Source: Rhabdaerophilum sp. SD176
GTDB taxonomy: Bacteria; Pseudomonadota; Alphaproteobacteria; Rhizobiales; Beijerinckiaceae
NCBI RefSeq assembly: GCF_030143245.1
Contig: NZ_JARJNS010000006.1
Location: forward strand, 186,001-250,000
DNA length: 64,000 nucleotides
Direction of reading: 5' to 3'
Under the pieces are notes generated by a model, which was given only the letters and a program-made list of their open reading frames with translations, did no database searches and was not told the origin of the DNA. Shown here in pieces: positions 9,304-18,250 of the stretch. The position numbers and the translations under genes are program-made. The stretch's first letter is position 1, and every line of letters begins with the position of its first letter.

Positions 9304-9951
9304 TCAGGTGCAGGTTGTCAATTGAAGCGGGCAGGTCATAACAGGCGGCGCCTGCCCCTCTTCGGCATCGCGAACCAGCCAGCCCCGGCCGATCTCCTTG
9401 CCATCCATGGTTGTCAAAGTGGCCTCGACATTGCGCCCGCTGCAGCCATGCATCTGAAGGACGACCGCATCCGGATCACCGATGCCATCCGGACCGGCCT
9501 GCCGGAAGCGGACCGAGACCGGTGCGTCGCGCGAGGGCGTGGCGCGCAACCCGTCTCCGCTCTGGATGTGGAAAGCCAGCTGGCTACCATGGATCCACCC
9601 GGACCCGCGAAACACTTTGCCAAGCTTCCGATCGGGAGTGGCGGTCTCGATATCGTCAACATCGATGCTGCCGACAAGAAAGAAGCCGTTCATGCTCGCG
9701 ATCACCGAAACGCCGGCGCCCTCTTCGGGGCTTGCGATCCGCCGGCTGGCGGAAGGAACCGTGCCGAGAATGGCCGCCCTGATTGAAGGCGCAGCCCGCA
9801 CATTCGTCCTGCCCTGTCGATCCACGGTCCAGGCTTCAAAACTGCACCGTTTGGCGCCCGGCGGAATGGCCTGGGCATAGGTCGGCAAGCCGGACAAGGC
9901 CAGCAGCAAGCCTGCCAAAGTCGAACCCGCCGCGATCCGCATCATTCGCAT
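9304..9951 (-). CDS. Exported protein with SH3-like domain
   Basis: 215-residue predicted periplasmic or secreted protein. An N-terminal signal peptide (basic MRMMR, hydrophobic core, cleavage near YAQA) is followed by a bacterial SH3-like segment at about residues 40-75 containing TNVRAAPSIRAAILGTVP. The rest is unfamiliar and carries several Cys residues that could form disulphides. The start at 9951 is supported by GGAG nine bases upstream; an ATG at 9966 is possible. It follows the VWA-protein gene after 79 bases, so the two may be cotranscribed. SH3-like domains often bind cell-wall peptides, but no function is established. Confidence 0.7.
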   Translation of the reverse strand: MRMMRIAAGSTLAGLLLALSGLPTYAQAIPPGAKRCSFEAWTVDRQGRTNVRAAPSIRAAILGTVPSASRRIASPEEGAGVSVIASMNGFFLVGSIDVDDIETATPDRKLGKVFRGSGWIHGSQLAFHIQSGDGLRATPSRDAPVSVRFRQAGPDGIGDPDAVVLQMHGCSGRNVEATLTTMDGKEIGRGWLVRDAEEGQAPPVMTCPLQLTTCT

Positions 9952-10030
9952 CGGCTCATGCTCCATGGGGACAGCGGTCGCAGGATGCATGCCTCGGGAA
10001 GGACGAGCAAGTGCCTGCTGCCCGAACCCT

Positions 10031-11782
10031 TCAGCGAATCTCGACCGGAGTCCGTGCAAGGATCCGCCTTCCATCCGGTGCCTCGAGGATATAGCGGATC
10101 TCGTATCGCCCTGCGCGATCCGGCGCCTGCAGGGTCGCCGGAGATTGACCGGCATTCGCCGTGTAGAAATAGGTCAGCTCACCACTGGTCTCCTGTGAAC
10201 CCTGTGGTACGAGATCGATGTAATCCTGTCCGCCATTCGGCCCGGTCCAACTCACGGGGATGGCCGTACCCCGCTGCACGCTGGCCGGCGCCGACACGGT
10301 CGCCTGCGCGGCGGCGACGACCAGCAGCTGGTCGGCCAGGATCTTGCGGCCGCCGGCGGCCTCGAGAATGTACCGGATGCGATAGCGCCCGGCCTCGCCG
10401 GGAACGCGCAACGTCGATGTCTCGCCATCCGGGGATTGCTCGACATAGGCATAGGACAATTCACCCGCGGCCTCCTTCTGGCCATCGGGAACGATGTCGA
10501 GATAATCGCCGGCTGCGGCCGGGCCGCGCCAATGGACCGTGACCTCGCCACCGGCCACCGCATTGGGCGGAAAGGCCAGGCTCGCCACGGAGGGCGTAAC
10601 CTCGATCGGAACGGTGACCAGAACCTTCCGTCCGTCCGGCGCTTCGAGGACATATCGGAGGTCATAACGCCCCGCGTCACCCGGGGCTTTCAACTGCACA
10701 GGGTTGCCGCTCTCGACATAGGCGTAGGACAGTTCCCCGGAGACGTCCTTGCTGCCCTGGCGGACGAGATCGACATAGTCGCCCGGCCTGCCGGGCCCCT
10801 TCCACGCAACCGAAAAGGCAGTGCCGGCAGGAACGCTGGCCGGCGCGTCCAGCGCAATGGGCGTATCCCCGACTGTCACGCGCGTTGTTGCCAGCACATG
10901 GCGTCGATCGGGGCCTGCCCACACATACCGCATGTCGTAGGTGCCCGGCTTTCCCGGCGCCCGAACAAGCGTCGGCTTGCCCTTCTCGATATAGACATAC
11001 GACAGTTCGCCATCGACGGCTTTCCAGCCCACCGGAACAATATCAATATAGTCCAGTTTCGCGGCGGGGCCCGTCCAGTCCACGGCAAAGCCCTGGCCAA
11101 TGACCGGCTTCGCCTTTGTGGCGATGGTGGCCGCCGGGAGCTTCACGGGCGGCGCGGCTTCAGGGCGAGGCGGCACGCTCACCGTCCGGCGGAGGGCATC
11201 CTGCAAGTCGCCGGCATTGCCGGCGGGAATGTACCGGCCACCGGTTTTCTCCGCGAGGCAGGCAACCTTGCGCCCCTCCTCGCGCGACAGGCCGAACCCG
11301 ACGACATGGGCGGTGAACCCGACACCCGCTTTCGCAAGTTCCTCGGCAAGGGCGCAGGGATCGGCCTGGCAGGTCTCGACGCCATCGGTGATGAGGATGA
11401 CCGTGGCCTTCTCCTCGGTATAGCGCAAAGAAACCGCCGCCTGCCGGACTGCCTCGGTCAACGGAGTCTTGCCCAGGAATTTCAGGCGGGCAGCGGCTTC
11501 CGACACGGCCGCCGCCTTTCCCTTGCCGGGCGGCACGACAAGCTCGATATCGGCGCAGTTGCCTTTCTCGCGATGGCCATAGGCCAGCAAGCCGATCTCG
11601 GCATCGGCCGGCGTGCCCGCCAGCACCGAGCGCAGGGCATCCCGCGCGATCTGCAACTTGGGCTTGCCTTCGATCTGGCCCCACATCGAACCGGAGGCAT
11701 CAAGTACAATCAACGTGCGTTGGGCCATGGCGGGCGCCTGCCCGAGACAGAACAAGGCAAGCGCAAGAAGCCAGAGGCGCAT
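10031..11782 (-). CDS. Exported von Willebrand factor A protein with four tandem modules
   Basis: 583-residue predicted exported protein. A signal peptide (about residues 1-21) leads into a VWA domain (about 22-200) with an intact MIDAS motif DASGSM at residues 28-33, implying metal-dependent ligand binding. A short linker is followed by four copies of an about 85-residue beta-rich module, each carrying DY-D-V, GELSYVY-like and G-Y-RY motifs. The start at 11782 is set by AAGGA upstream and the signal peptide; the frame extends 11 codons further up without support. Neighbouring genes also encode exported proteins. The modules suggest adhesion or assembly of a surface structure, but the ligand is unknown. 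Confidence 0.85.
   Translation of the reverse strand: MRLWLLALALFCLGQAPAMAQRTLIVLDASGSMWGQIEGKPKLQIARDALRSVLAGTPADAEIGLLAYGHREKGNCADIELVVPPGKGKAAAVSEAAARLKFLGKTPLTEAVRQAAVSLRYTEEKATVILITDGVETCQADPCALAEELAKAGVGFTAHVVGFGLSREEGRKVACLAEKTGGRYIPAGNAGDLQDALRRTVSVPPRPEAAPPVKLPAATIATKAKPVIGQGFAVDWTGPAAKLDYIDIVPVGWKAVDGELSYVYIEKGKPTLVRAPGKPGTYDMRYVWAGPDRRHVLATTRVTVGDTPIALDAPASVPAGTAFSVAWKGPGRPGDYVDLVRQGSKDVSGELSYAYVESGNPVQLKAPGDAGRYDLRYVLEAPDGRKVLVTVPIEVTPSVASLAFPPNAVAGGEVTVHWRGPAAAGDYLDIVPDGQKEAAGELSYAYVEQSPDGETSTLRVPGEAGRYRIRYILEAAGGRKILADQLLVVAAAQATVSAPASVQRGTAIPVSWTGPNGGQDYIDLVPQGSQETSGELTYFYTANAGQSPATLQAPDRAGRYEIRYILEAPDGRRILARTPVEIR
10034..11116 (-). repeat. Four tandem about 85-residue coding repeats in the VWA protein
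   Basis: Approximate module boundaries on the minus strand are 11116-10871, 10849-10598, 10585-10316 and 10294-10034. Each copy has a W-GP turn, a DY(I/V/L)D(I/L)V strand, GELSY or GELTY, an AP-or-VP turn and a (R/T)Y-(I/L/M)RY(I/V) strand followed by a GR-(V/I)LA-like end. Copies 2 and 3 look closest. They resemble Ig-like beta sandwiches, which is inference. Confidence 0.8.
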
Positions 11783-11886
11783 CGTGATTCCTTCATTGTG
11801 GTGAACCGGTGTCATGAGAGCGGGTTCATGTATCCGTGTCTACCGGAAGACTACGCAGCAAAGGGTGCGCAGGCGCGGGCCCTGTT

Positions 11887-12774
11887 TCAGGGCCGGCCGA
11901 GGGAGAGCGTATCGCGTGCGAGGACGCGCTGGAGTACGGACAGGTCGATATGCGGCAGCAGGAGCCGGCGGAAGGCCCTGTCGACTTGCCCGAACTCATC
12001 CGCGCAGCCCTCCGCCCGGTCAGCCGGCAGAGCGCCGCGCTGGATTGCGGGGCCAAACAGTTCCGGGCTGGCGCCATAGGCGAGACACAATGTGTTGAAC
12101 ATGCGCTGGAGTGGCGTGCTGTGCACGTCGGCGTAATGCTTGTGATCAACGATCTTGAGGCGCCGGCGACGCAGCGACGGAAAATCGCGGATTCCCGCCT
12201 CGTTGAGGTAGATATAGACGATCCCGGCCACGAGATTCGGCGTATCCTGACGGCCGAGGCTCAGCAGCATATAAGCCGCGACCTGGTCAGCCGCATCCTC
12301 CTCGCGCCCGAGCAGCGGAATGTCGAGATAGGCGAACAGGGCGTGGGCGCCCTCGTGCAGGAACACATCCATCAACGCGCCGGCAATGGCGTGATGCTCG
12401 CTCACCCATTCCGGGCGCCGCCGGCTGGCCGCGCTTTCCATGACATATTCGATATATTCGTAGCAGATGGTCACGGCATCGCTTTCGAACCAGGCATTGA
12501 CCTCACCGTCGCAGCCAGAGGTCCGGAAGGTCAGCGGTCGCGGCAGGCGGAAGGGCGATAGCAGGGTCTGGATCCGTTCGAGCACCTGCTTCTGGCGGAG
12601 CAGGTCGAGGATCGGCTGGTGTTTCGGGTCCGTCGGCGCGGTATATTCGATCAGGATCCGGCCAGGTTCGGCTGTCTGTGCCCGGGCCATGTCAGCTGCC
12701 AGGATCAAGGCGAAGGCCTGCGCGGCCAGCATCCAGGCAAGCGGCCGCAAGCCTGTTCTCCCGAAGATGCGCAT
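11887..12774 (-). CDS. Exported DUF4344-family putative zinc metallopeptidase
   Basis: 295-residue predicted exported protein with an N-terminal signal peptide ending around ARAQ. The zincin motif HEGAH (HExxH) lies at about residue 139 in FLHEGAHALFAYLDIP, and the following GREEDAADQ supplies a plausible third ligand Glu, as in DUF4344 putative metallopeptidases. Four or more Cys residues may form disulphides. The gene lies 58 bases after aspA and 104 bases before the VWA gene, all on the minus strand. Substrates of this family are not known. Alternative functions are unlikely given the intact motif. Confidence 0.82.
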   Translation of the reverse strand: MRIFGRTGLRPLAWMLAAQAFALILAADMARAQTAEPGRILIEYTAPTDPKHQPILDLLRQKQVLERIQTLLSPFRLPRPLTFRTSGCDGEVNAWFESDAVTICYEYIEYVMESAASRRRPEWVSEHHAIAGALMDVFLHEGAHALFAYLDIPLLGREEDAADQVAAYMLLSLGRQDTPNLVAGIVYIYLNEAGIRDFPSLRRRRLKIVDHKHYADVHSTPLQRMFNTLCLAYGASPELFGPAIQRGALPADRAEGCADEFGQVDRAFRRLLLPHIDLSVLQRVLARDTLSLGRP

Positions 12775-12832
12775 GCGAGCTCCTCCCCTGCACCGGATCG
12801 GCCCGGCATCATGCGGCGCGCCGGCGCCCGCT

Positions 12833-14236
12833 TCAAGTGCCGCCGGTCAGTGCTGCCGGCGCCAGGATTTCATCGAGGCGTGCCTTGTCGAGAAGGCCGC
12901 GCTTGATCACGAGATCATACACACTCGCTCCGGTTTCCAGAGCTTCCTTGGCGATCGTCGTCGCGTTGACATAGCCGATATGCGGGTTGAGCGCCGTCAC
13001 GATTCCGATCGAGTTCTCAACCATGCCCCGGAGCCGCGCAGCATTGGCCGTTATGCCGGTGACACAGCGATCCGCGAGGACACGGCAGGCGGCCTCGAGG
13101 TGATTGACACTCTTGAACAGGCTGTGCGCGATGACCGGCTCGAAAGCGTTGAGCTGCAACTGCCCGGCTTCGGCCGCAAAACTGATCGTCATGTCATTGC
13201 CAATCACCTCGAAAGCCACCTGGTTGACGACTTCGGGGATCACCGGATTGACCTTGCCGGGCATGATCGAGGAGCCCGCCTGCATCGGTGGAAGATTGAT
13301 CTCGTTGAAGCCCGCCCGGGGGCCGGATGACAGAAGGCGAAGATCGTTGCAGGTTTTCGAGAGCTTGACCGCCACGCGTTTCAACACGCCCGAAAGCTGG
13401 ACGAAGCTGCCGCAATCCTGCGTCGCCTCGACAAGGTTTACCGCTGTCTGCAGCGGAATGCCGGTGAGCTCGACAAGGTGCCGGCACACGCATGCGGCAT
13501 AGCCGGGCGGCGCATTGAGCCCGGTGCCGATGGCTGTCGCGCCCATATTGATCTCGCAGATCAGGCTGGTGGCCTCACGCAGGCGCTGTTCGTCCTCGCC
13601 GAGCATGACGGCATAGGTCGAGAATTCCTGGCCGAGCGTCATCGGTACGGCATCCTGGAGCTGCGTGCGCCCCATCTTGATGATCTCGCGGAACTCGACG
13701 ACTTTCTCCTCGAAAGCGTGGCGCAGATGGGCCATCGCGTCGATCAGGCGCATCACGCCGGCATAGGCCGCGATCTTCAGGGCTGTCGGATAGACGTCGT
13801 TGGTGCTCTGGCTCAGATTGACATGCTCGTTGGGATGCAGTGCCTTGTAGTCGCCTTTGGGGTAGCCCATCAGCTCGAGCGCCCGGTTGGCGATGACCTC
13901 GTTGGCATTCATGTTGGTCGAGGTGCCGGCGCCACCCTGGATGACATCAACGACGAAGAATTCGTGCAACCGGCCCTCCCGGATCTCCCGGCAGGCCATG
14001 GCGATGGCTTCGGCACGCTGGGCCGAGAGCAAACCGAGCTCGGCATTGGCCAGAGCGGCAGCCTGCTTGATGACTGCCAATGCGCGGATCAGGTCCGGAT
14101 AGATCGAGATCGGCGTGCCGGTTATCGGGAAATTCTCGACCGCCCGCAGGGTATGGATGCCAAAATAGGTCTCTGCGGGGATATCACGCGGGCCGAGCAG
14201 ATCGGTTTCGGTGCGGCAGAGAGTCGGGAGGGACAT
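12833..14236 (-). CDS. aspA: Aspartate ammonia-lyase
   Basis: 467-residue cytosolic enzyme that converts L-aspartate to fumarate and ammonia. The fumarase/aspartase signature GSSIMPGKVNPV is intact at about residue 315-325 and contains the catalytic Ser loop. The N-terminal TETDLLGPRDIPAETYFGIHT and the FSTNMNANEVI-like block (here TSTNMNANEVI) are typical of aspartase rather than fumarase, and the length is normal. The adjacent GltIJKL-type transporter on the same strand suggests uptake of acidic amino acids coupled to deamination. A gap of 167 bases separates it from gltL, so it may have its own promoter. Confidence 0.92.
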   Translation of the reverse strand: MSLPTLCRTETDLLGPRDIPAETYFGIHTLRAVENFPITGTPISIYPDLIRALAVIKQAAALANAELGLLSAQRAEAIAMACREIREGRLHEFFVVDVIQGGAGTSTNMNANEVIANRALELMGYPKGDYKALHPNEHVNLSQSTNDVYPTALKIAAYAGVMRLIDAMAHLRHAFEEKVVEFREIIKMGRTQLQDAVPMTLGQEFSTYAVMLGEDEQRLREATSLICEINMGATAIGTGLNAPPGYAACVCRHLVELTGIPLQTAVNLVEATQDCGSFVQLSGVLKRVAVKLSKTCNDLRLLSSGPRAGFNEINLPPMQAGSSIMPGKVNPVIPEVVNQVAFEVIGNDMTISFAAEAGQLQLNAFEPVIAHSLFKSVNHLEAACRVLADRCVTGITANAARLRGMVENSIGIVTALNPHIGYVNATTIAKEALETGASVYDLVIKRGLLDKARLDEILAPAALTGGT

Positions 14237-14403
14237 GGAGACTGGCCTCGGGTTCTATGCCCTCTTGCGCCTTCCGGCGGGGGCTGTTGCCACAAGGCCA
14301 TCGTCCCCCGATTCCCGCAACGGCAGGCGGCCCTTTTCCTCAGAAACCGGGGAAGCCGGGTACCGGACGGGCAGGAATTCGTAATTCCGGATGCGAAGCA
14401 GGC

Positions 14404-15156
14404 CTAGTGTGCCAGGATCTTCGACAGGAAGAGCTGTGCCCGGTCAGAGCGGGGCGAGCCGAAGAACTCGTCCTTGCTGCGGTCCTCGATGATCTCGCCG
14501 CGATCCATGAAAACCACACGATGGGCCACCTTGCGGGCGAAGCCCATTTCATGGGTGACAACCATCATGGTCATGCCTTCCCGGGCGAGTTCGACCATGA
14601 CATCCAGCACTTCCGTGATCATTTCCGGGTCGAGAGCGGAGGTCGGTTCGTCGAACAGCATCGCGATCGGATCCATCGCCAGGGCCCGGGCGATGGCCAC
14701 GCGCTGTTGCTGGCCGCCGGAGAGCTGGCCGGGAAATTTCTCGGCATGTTCACTGAGGCCGACCCGGTCAAGCAGCGCCCTGCCCTTGGCCATGGCCTCC
14801 TCCCGGCTTCGGCCGAGCACCTTTTCCTGCGCGAGGCACAGATTCTCGGTGATCTTCAGATGGGGAAACAGCTCGAAATGCTGGAACACCATGCCGATCC
14901 GGGCGCGCAGCTTCGGCAGGTTCGTTCCGGGATCGGACAGGTTGATGCCATCCACCCGGATCGTTCCGGACTGGAAGGGTTCGAGCGCATTGACGCATTT
15001 GATCAGCGTCGACTTCCCGGAGCCGGAGGGGCCGCAGACCACGACGACCTCGCCCCGGTCGACGGAGGTCGTGCAGTCCTTCAGAACCTGGAATTGCGGC
15101 GAATACCATTTGGAAACGGCAGCCATTTCGATCATGGGCGCGGCGGAGTTCGACAT
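14404..15156 (-). CDS. gltL: Amino acid ABC transporter ATP-binding protein
   Basis: 250-residue ATPase of the polar amino acid importer family (GltL/AapP/GlnQ). Walker A GPSGSGKST is at about residue 41, the signature LSGGQQQRVAIARAL at about 145 and Walker B MLFDEPTSALDPE just after. It is the last gene of a four-gene unit, GltI-GltJ-GltK-GltL, read on the minus strand and energises uptake of glutamate or aspartate. The assignment to acidic amino acids rests on the neighbouring aspA and on overall similarity to the Glt group. Confidence 0.9.
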   Translation of the reverse strand: MSNSAAPMIEMAAVSKWYSPQFQVLKDCTTSVDRGEVVVVCGPSGSGKSTLIKCVNALEPFQSGTIRVDGINLSDPGTNLPKLRARIGMVFQHFELFPHLKITENLCLAQEKVLGRSREEAMAKGRALLDRVGLSEHAEKFPGQLSGGQQQRVAIARALAMDPIAMLFDEPTSALDPEMITEVLDVMVELAREGMTMMVVTHEMGFARKVAHRVVFMDRGEIIEDRSKDEFFGSPRSDRAQLFLSKILAH

Positions 15157-15165
15157 GTTGGTTCC

Positions 15166-15855
15166 TCAACGGATGATCGCGGTCCGGGCCTGAAGCCGCC
15201 GGACCAGCAGCGAGGCCAGGAACGAAATCAGGAAATAGACAAGCGCAGCAAAGAGATACATTTCGATCAGGCGGCCATCGCGCTGCGCCACTTTCGAGGC
15301 TGCGCCGAGGAAATCCGTGATCGAGATGACGTAGACGAGCGAGGTATCCTGAAACAGCACGATGGTCTGCGTCAGGATGACCGGCAGCATGTTGCGCAGG
15401 GCCTGCGGCACGACGACATAGCTCATTACCTGCCGGTAGTTCAGCCCGAGCGCATAGCCGGCCGAGAGCTGTCCCTTCGGCACGGACTGGATGCCGGCGC
15501 GCATGATCTCGGAGAAATAGGCGGCCTCGAACAGGGTGAAGGTGATCAGCGCCGAGGCAAAGGCGCCCACTTCCACCGGGCGCTCCGTGCGCAGGATTGC
15601 CTGGCCGATATACGGCACGAGGAAATAGAACCAGAAGATCACCAGCACGAGCGGCAGCGAACGCATCAGGTTCACATAGCCGGTAGCCGCCAAGGCGAGG
15701 CCGGGAAGGGTGGAAAGGCGCATCAGCGCCAGAAGCGTGCCGAGCACAAGCCCGCCGAAGGCCGCAAGCGCGGTCAGCGTCAGCGTGAAGGCCATGCCTT
15801 CCTTCAATAGGTAGGGCAATGTCTTGAGAATGATGTCGAAATCAAACTGGAACAT
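15166..15855 (-). CDS. gltK: Amino acid ABC transporter permease (GltK-like)
   Basis: 229-residue membrane permease of the HisM/GltK family, with about five helices. The EAA loop, which contacts the ATPase, reads EAAYFSEIMRAGIQSVPKGQ at about residues 108-127. It begins 3 bases after the stop of the GltJ-like permease and ends 9 bases before gltL, so it lies inside a tight operon. It forms the translocation pore together with GltJ. Confidence 0.88.
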   Translation of the reverse strand: MFQFDFDIILKTLPYLLKEGMAFTLTLTALAAFGGLVLGTLLALMRLSTLPGLALAATGYVNLMRSLPLVLVIFWFYFLVPYIGQAILRTERPVEVGAFASALITFTLFEAAYFSEIMRAGIQSVPKGQLSAGYALGLNYRQVMSYVVVPQALRNMLPVILTQTIVLFQDTSLVYVISITDFLGAASKVAQRDGRLIEMYLFAALVYFLISFLASLLVRRLQARTAIIR

Positions 15856-15858
15856 CGG

Positions 15859-16590
15859 TCATTTCCCGGTGACATAGCCCGGAACGGACACTGCCCGTTC
15901 GAGCCTTCGCATCAGAAACGTCAGGGTGGCATTGAGCGCGAGGTAGATCAGCGTCGCCGCGGTGAAGGCCTCGAACACCTGGAAGGAATATTCCTGCATC
16001 GCCCGCGTGCGCGCGGTGAGTTCCATCAGGCCGATGGTCAGCGCCACCGAGGTGTTCTTGACGGTGTTCAGCAATTCAGAGGTGAGCGGCGGCAGGATGA
16101 TGCGGAACGCCATCGGCAGGAGGACGTAGCGGTAGGTCTGCGCGGTGGTCAGGCCAAGTGCCGTGCCCGCCATGGACTGGCCGCGCGGCAAGGATCGGAT
16201 GCCCGCCTTGACCTGTTCGGCAACGCGGGACGACATGAACAGCCCGACCCCGATCGCCCCCGTCCAGAAGGACGCGTTGGGCAGGGTCTTCAGCCACATG
16301 CCGGCTGCCTTGGGCAAGAGCTCGGGCAGCACGAAATACCAGAGAAAAAGCTGCACCAGCAGCGGGATGTTGCGGAAGAACTCAACCCAGGCATCGCCGG
16401 CGAGAACCAGACCCCGATGCTGCAGGGTGCGGATCACCCCGATGATCGAACCGAAAACAAGCGCGATCACCGCAGCGAGGGCTGCTGCTGCCAGCGTCCA
16501 GCGCAGGCCCATCAGCAGCATGTCGAGATAGGTGCCGGTGCCTTCGGGATTGAGCTCCCAGAAGATACCCCAGTTCCAGTTGTAGCTCAT
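15859..16590 (-). CDS. gltJ: Amino acid ABC transporter permease (GltJ-like)
   Basis: 243-residue membrane permease paired with GltK. The start at 16590 is supported by AGGGG about 8 bases upstream; the open frame reaches 16656 and would otherwise run into the upstream gene. The EAA-type loop (SSRVAEQVKAGIRSLPRGQ) is at about residues 120-138. The protein begins MSYNWNWGIF, typical of GltJ. The 62-base gap from the binding-protein gene holds a 10-bp-stem hairpin. Confidence 0.87.
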   Translation of the reverse strand: MSYNWNWGIFWELNPEGTGTYLDMLLMGLRWTLAAAALAAVIALVFGSIIGVIRTLQHRGLVLAGDAWVEFFRNIPLLVQLFLWYFVLPELLPKAAGMWLKTLPNASFWTGAIGVGLFMSSRVAEQVKAGIRSLPRGQSMAGTALGLTTAQTYRYVLLPMAFRIILPPLTSELLNTVKNTSVALTIGLMELTARTRAMQEYSFQVFEAFTAATLIYLALNATLTFLMRRLERAVSVPGYVTGK

Positions 16591-16608
16591 GTCCAGCCCC
16601 TGCGAATG

Positions 16609-16644
16609 GGGCAAGGGCATGCGGGGAGACGCACGCCCTTGCCC
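16609..16644 (-). other. Intercistronic hairpin between gltI and gltJ
   Basis: GGGCAAGGGC and GCCCTTGCCC form perfect 10-bp arms around a 16-base loop, between the stop of the binding-protein gene and the start of the permease. No T-run follows on the minus strand, so it looks like an mRNA-stabilising or partial attenuating stem-loop rather than a full terminator. Confidence 0.55.
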
Positions 16645-16652
16645 TGCGATGT

Positions 16653-17552
16653 TCAATAGGCGGCAGGATCAGCCGAGTCCGTCGGCTTCTCGAGCATTTT
16701 CCTGAGCATCGCATTCAGCGGCACGTTGAGATTGATCCCGTTCGGGGGAATGGGGCTGAGGAACCATTTCCTGTACAGGGCCTCGCCCTCCGGGCTCTTG
16801 AACAAGGCCGCGGTGGTCCGGTCCGCCAGCGCCTTGAACTGCGCATCATCCTTGCGGAGCATGATCCCGTAGGGTTCGGGCAACGAGAAGGCCTCGTCCG
16901 ACAACTGGTAAAGACCCGGATCCTTCGACGAGGCCACGAGGCTCGCCAGCAGGATATCGTCCATGATGAAGGCTTCCGCACGATCGAGTTCGACCAGCAG
17001 GAACGCTGCCGCATGGTCCTTGGCCGGCAGGACGGTCAGGCCGAGATTCTTCGCGGCATTGGCCTCGACAACCTGCTTCATGTTGGTCGTTCCCGCGGTC
17101 GAAACGACGGTCTTGCCCTTGAGATCCTCGATCTTCTTCAGGTTCTTCGCCTTCTTGGACACGAAAGCAGATGCGGTCAGGAAATGGGTGTTGGTATAGG
17201 CGACCTGCTTCTGGCGCTCGGCATTGTTGGTGGTCGAGCCGCATTCGAGATCGATCGTGCCGTTCGCCATCAGCGGAATCCGCGTCGAGGGCGTAACCGG
17301 CAGGAGCCGGACATCCAGCTTGTCCATCTTCAGTTCGGCTTTGACGGCTTCAACGATCTTGCCGCAGATATCCATCGAGTAGCCGACAACCTTGGCATTG
17401 TTGTCGATATACGAGAACGGGACCGAACTCTCGCGATGGCCGAGGGTGATCGCCCCGGTTTCCTTGATCTTCTTCAGCGTGCCCGTAAGGTCCTGGGCAG
17501 AGGCAAGTCCTGGCAGCGCCAGAAGCGCTACGGCAATTCCGAACAGTTTCAT
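16653..17552 (-). CDS. gltI: Amino acid ABC transporter substrate-binding protein (GltI-like)
   Basis: 299-residue periplasmic binding protein for an acidic or polar amino acid. It has a signal peptide (MKLFGIAVALLALPGLASAQ) and a family-3 solute-binding fold with ITLGHRESSVPFSYID, the typical start of GltI/AapJ, and the ECGSTTNNAERQ block found in glutamate/aspartate binders. The ATG at 17552 follows GGGAGA; a longer frame to 17594 lacks support. It is the first gene of the four-gene transport operon and is followed by a stable hairpin, consistent with higher expression than the permeases. Confidence 0.9.
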   Translation of the reverse strand: MKLFGIAVALLALPGLASAQDLTGTLKKIKETGAITLGHRESSVPFSYIDNNAKVVGYSMDICGKIVEAVKAELKMDKLDVRLLPVTPSTRIPLMANGTIDLECGSTTNNAERQKQVAYTNTHFLTASAFVSKKAKNLKKIEDLKGKTVVSTAGTTNMKQVVEANAAKNLGLTVLPAKDHAAAFLLVELDRAEAFIMDDILLASLVASSKDPGLYQLSDEAFSLPEPYGIMLRKDDAQFKALADRTTAALFKSPEGEALYRKWFLSPIPPNGINLNVPLNAMLRKMLEKPTDSADPAAY

Positions 17553-17876
17553 CGAGGTTCTCCCGTTTGCAGCACGTCGCTCCCGCAGGAGCATGGATCC
17601 GGCCCGGACCTCGCGGCCCGGGTGTCTCGCGAGGCCTTTCCGGCCTTCTCCCAGCTGCTTTCACAGCCGTTTCCGGCTCCGGGCCAGGATGTTCCCGCCC
17701 TTTCGATCCGGTATGGCCAGTGAAACAAATCCGCGACACAGGAGCCAATGCAAAGAACGCAACGGATCATGCGTGCCGGCGCGCCCGATGAACCCGGCGG
17801 GAGGATGCCGACCGCCAACCCGATGCAGAATCTGCATCAAGCCAACGAACGGAACCCCCAGTTCCGGGGCGAAACC
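17553..17876. other. Intergenic region upstream of gltI
   Basis: This 324-base stretch separates the gltI start from the end of the DUF1428 gene and must hold the gltIJKL promoter. No convincing reading frame is present. It contains a perfect 17-bp palindrome, GATGCAGA-a-TCTGCATC (17822-17838), described separately. No canonical -35/-10 pair is obvious. Confidence 0.5.
17822..17838. promoter_or_regulatory. Perfect 17-bp palindrome, possible operator
   Basis: GATGCAGA and TCTGCATC flank a single A. It lies 270 bases upstream of gltI and 39 bases beyond the stop of the DUF1428 gene. It could be an operator for the amino acid transporter or part of an RNA 3' end; no T-run follows, so a terminator is unlikely. 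Confidence 0.35.
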
Positions 17877-18230
17877 TTAAAGGTCCAATGCCATTTCGAA
17901 TCCGCCATAGATCAGGCGCTTGCCGTCGAACGGCATCGGGTTCGCGCCTGGCTGCATGCGCGGATCCTGCATCATGCGCGCCCAGCCGGAATCCCGGACG
18001 GCCTTCGAGGGCCAGACGAGCCAGGCGAAAACCACCGTCTCGCCCGGCTCTGCCTTCACGGCCATCGGAAACGAGGTCAGCTTGCCATCGGGAACATCAT
18101 CACCCCAGCATTCAACGGACCGGATTGCCCCGAACTCCTTCATGATCCCGGCCATGAGCGTTGCATGCTCCAGGTAGGCTTCACGATTTGCGGTCGGCAC
18201 CGCGGCAACGAACCCATCGATATAAGACAT
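17877..18230 (-). CDS. DUF1428 (YbaA-like) protein
   Basis: 117-residue small cytosolic protein of the DUF1428 family. It opens MSYIDGFVAAVPTANREAYLEHA and carries the family blocks ECWGDDVP and TVVFAWLVWPSKAVRD, near the usual length. It has a ferredoxin-like dimeric fold in known relatives; the function is unknown. It is the last of four closely packed minus-strand genes led by a TetR regulator, 20 bases after the VOC gene, so it probably belongs to the same stress-responsive unit. Confidence 0.85.
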   Translation of the reverse strand: MSYIDGFVAAVPTANREAYLEHATLMAGIMKEFGAIRSVECWGDDVPDGKLTSFPMAVKAEPGETVVFAWLVWPSKAVRDSGWARMMQDPRMQPGANPMPFDGKRLIYGGFEMALDL

Positions 18231-18250
18231 TTGCTTCTCCTCTCGGCCTG

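Noticed and set aside
14374-14388. GGAATT-cgt-AATTCC hairpin downstream of gltL
   Set aside because: The stem is only 6 bp and no T-run follows on the minus strand, so it was not called a terminator.
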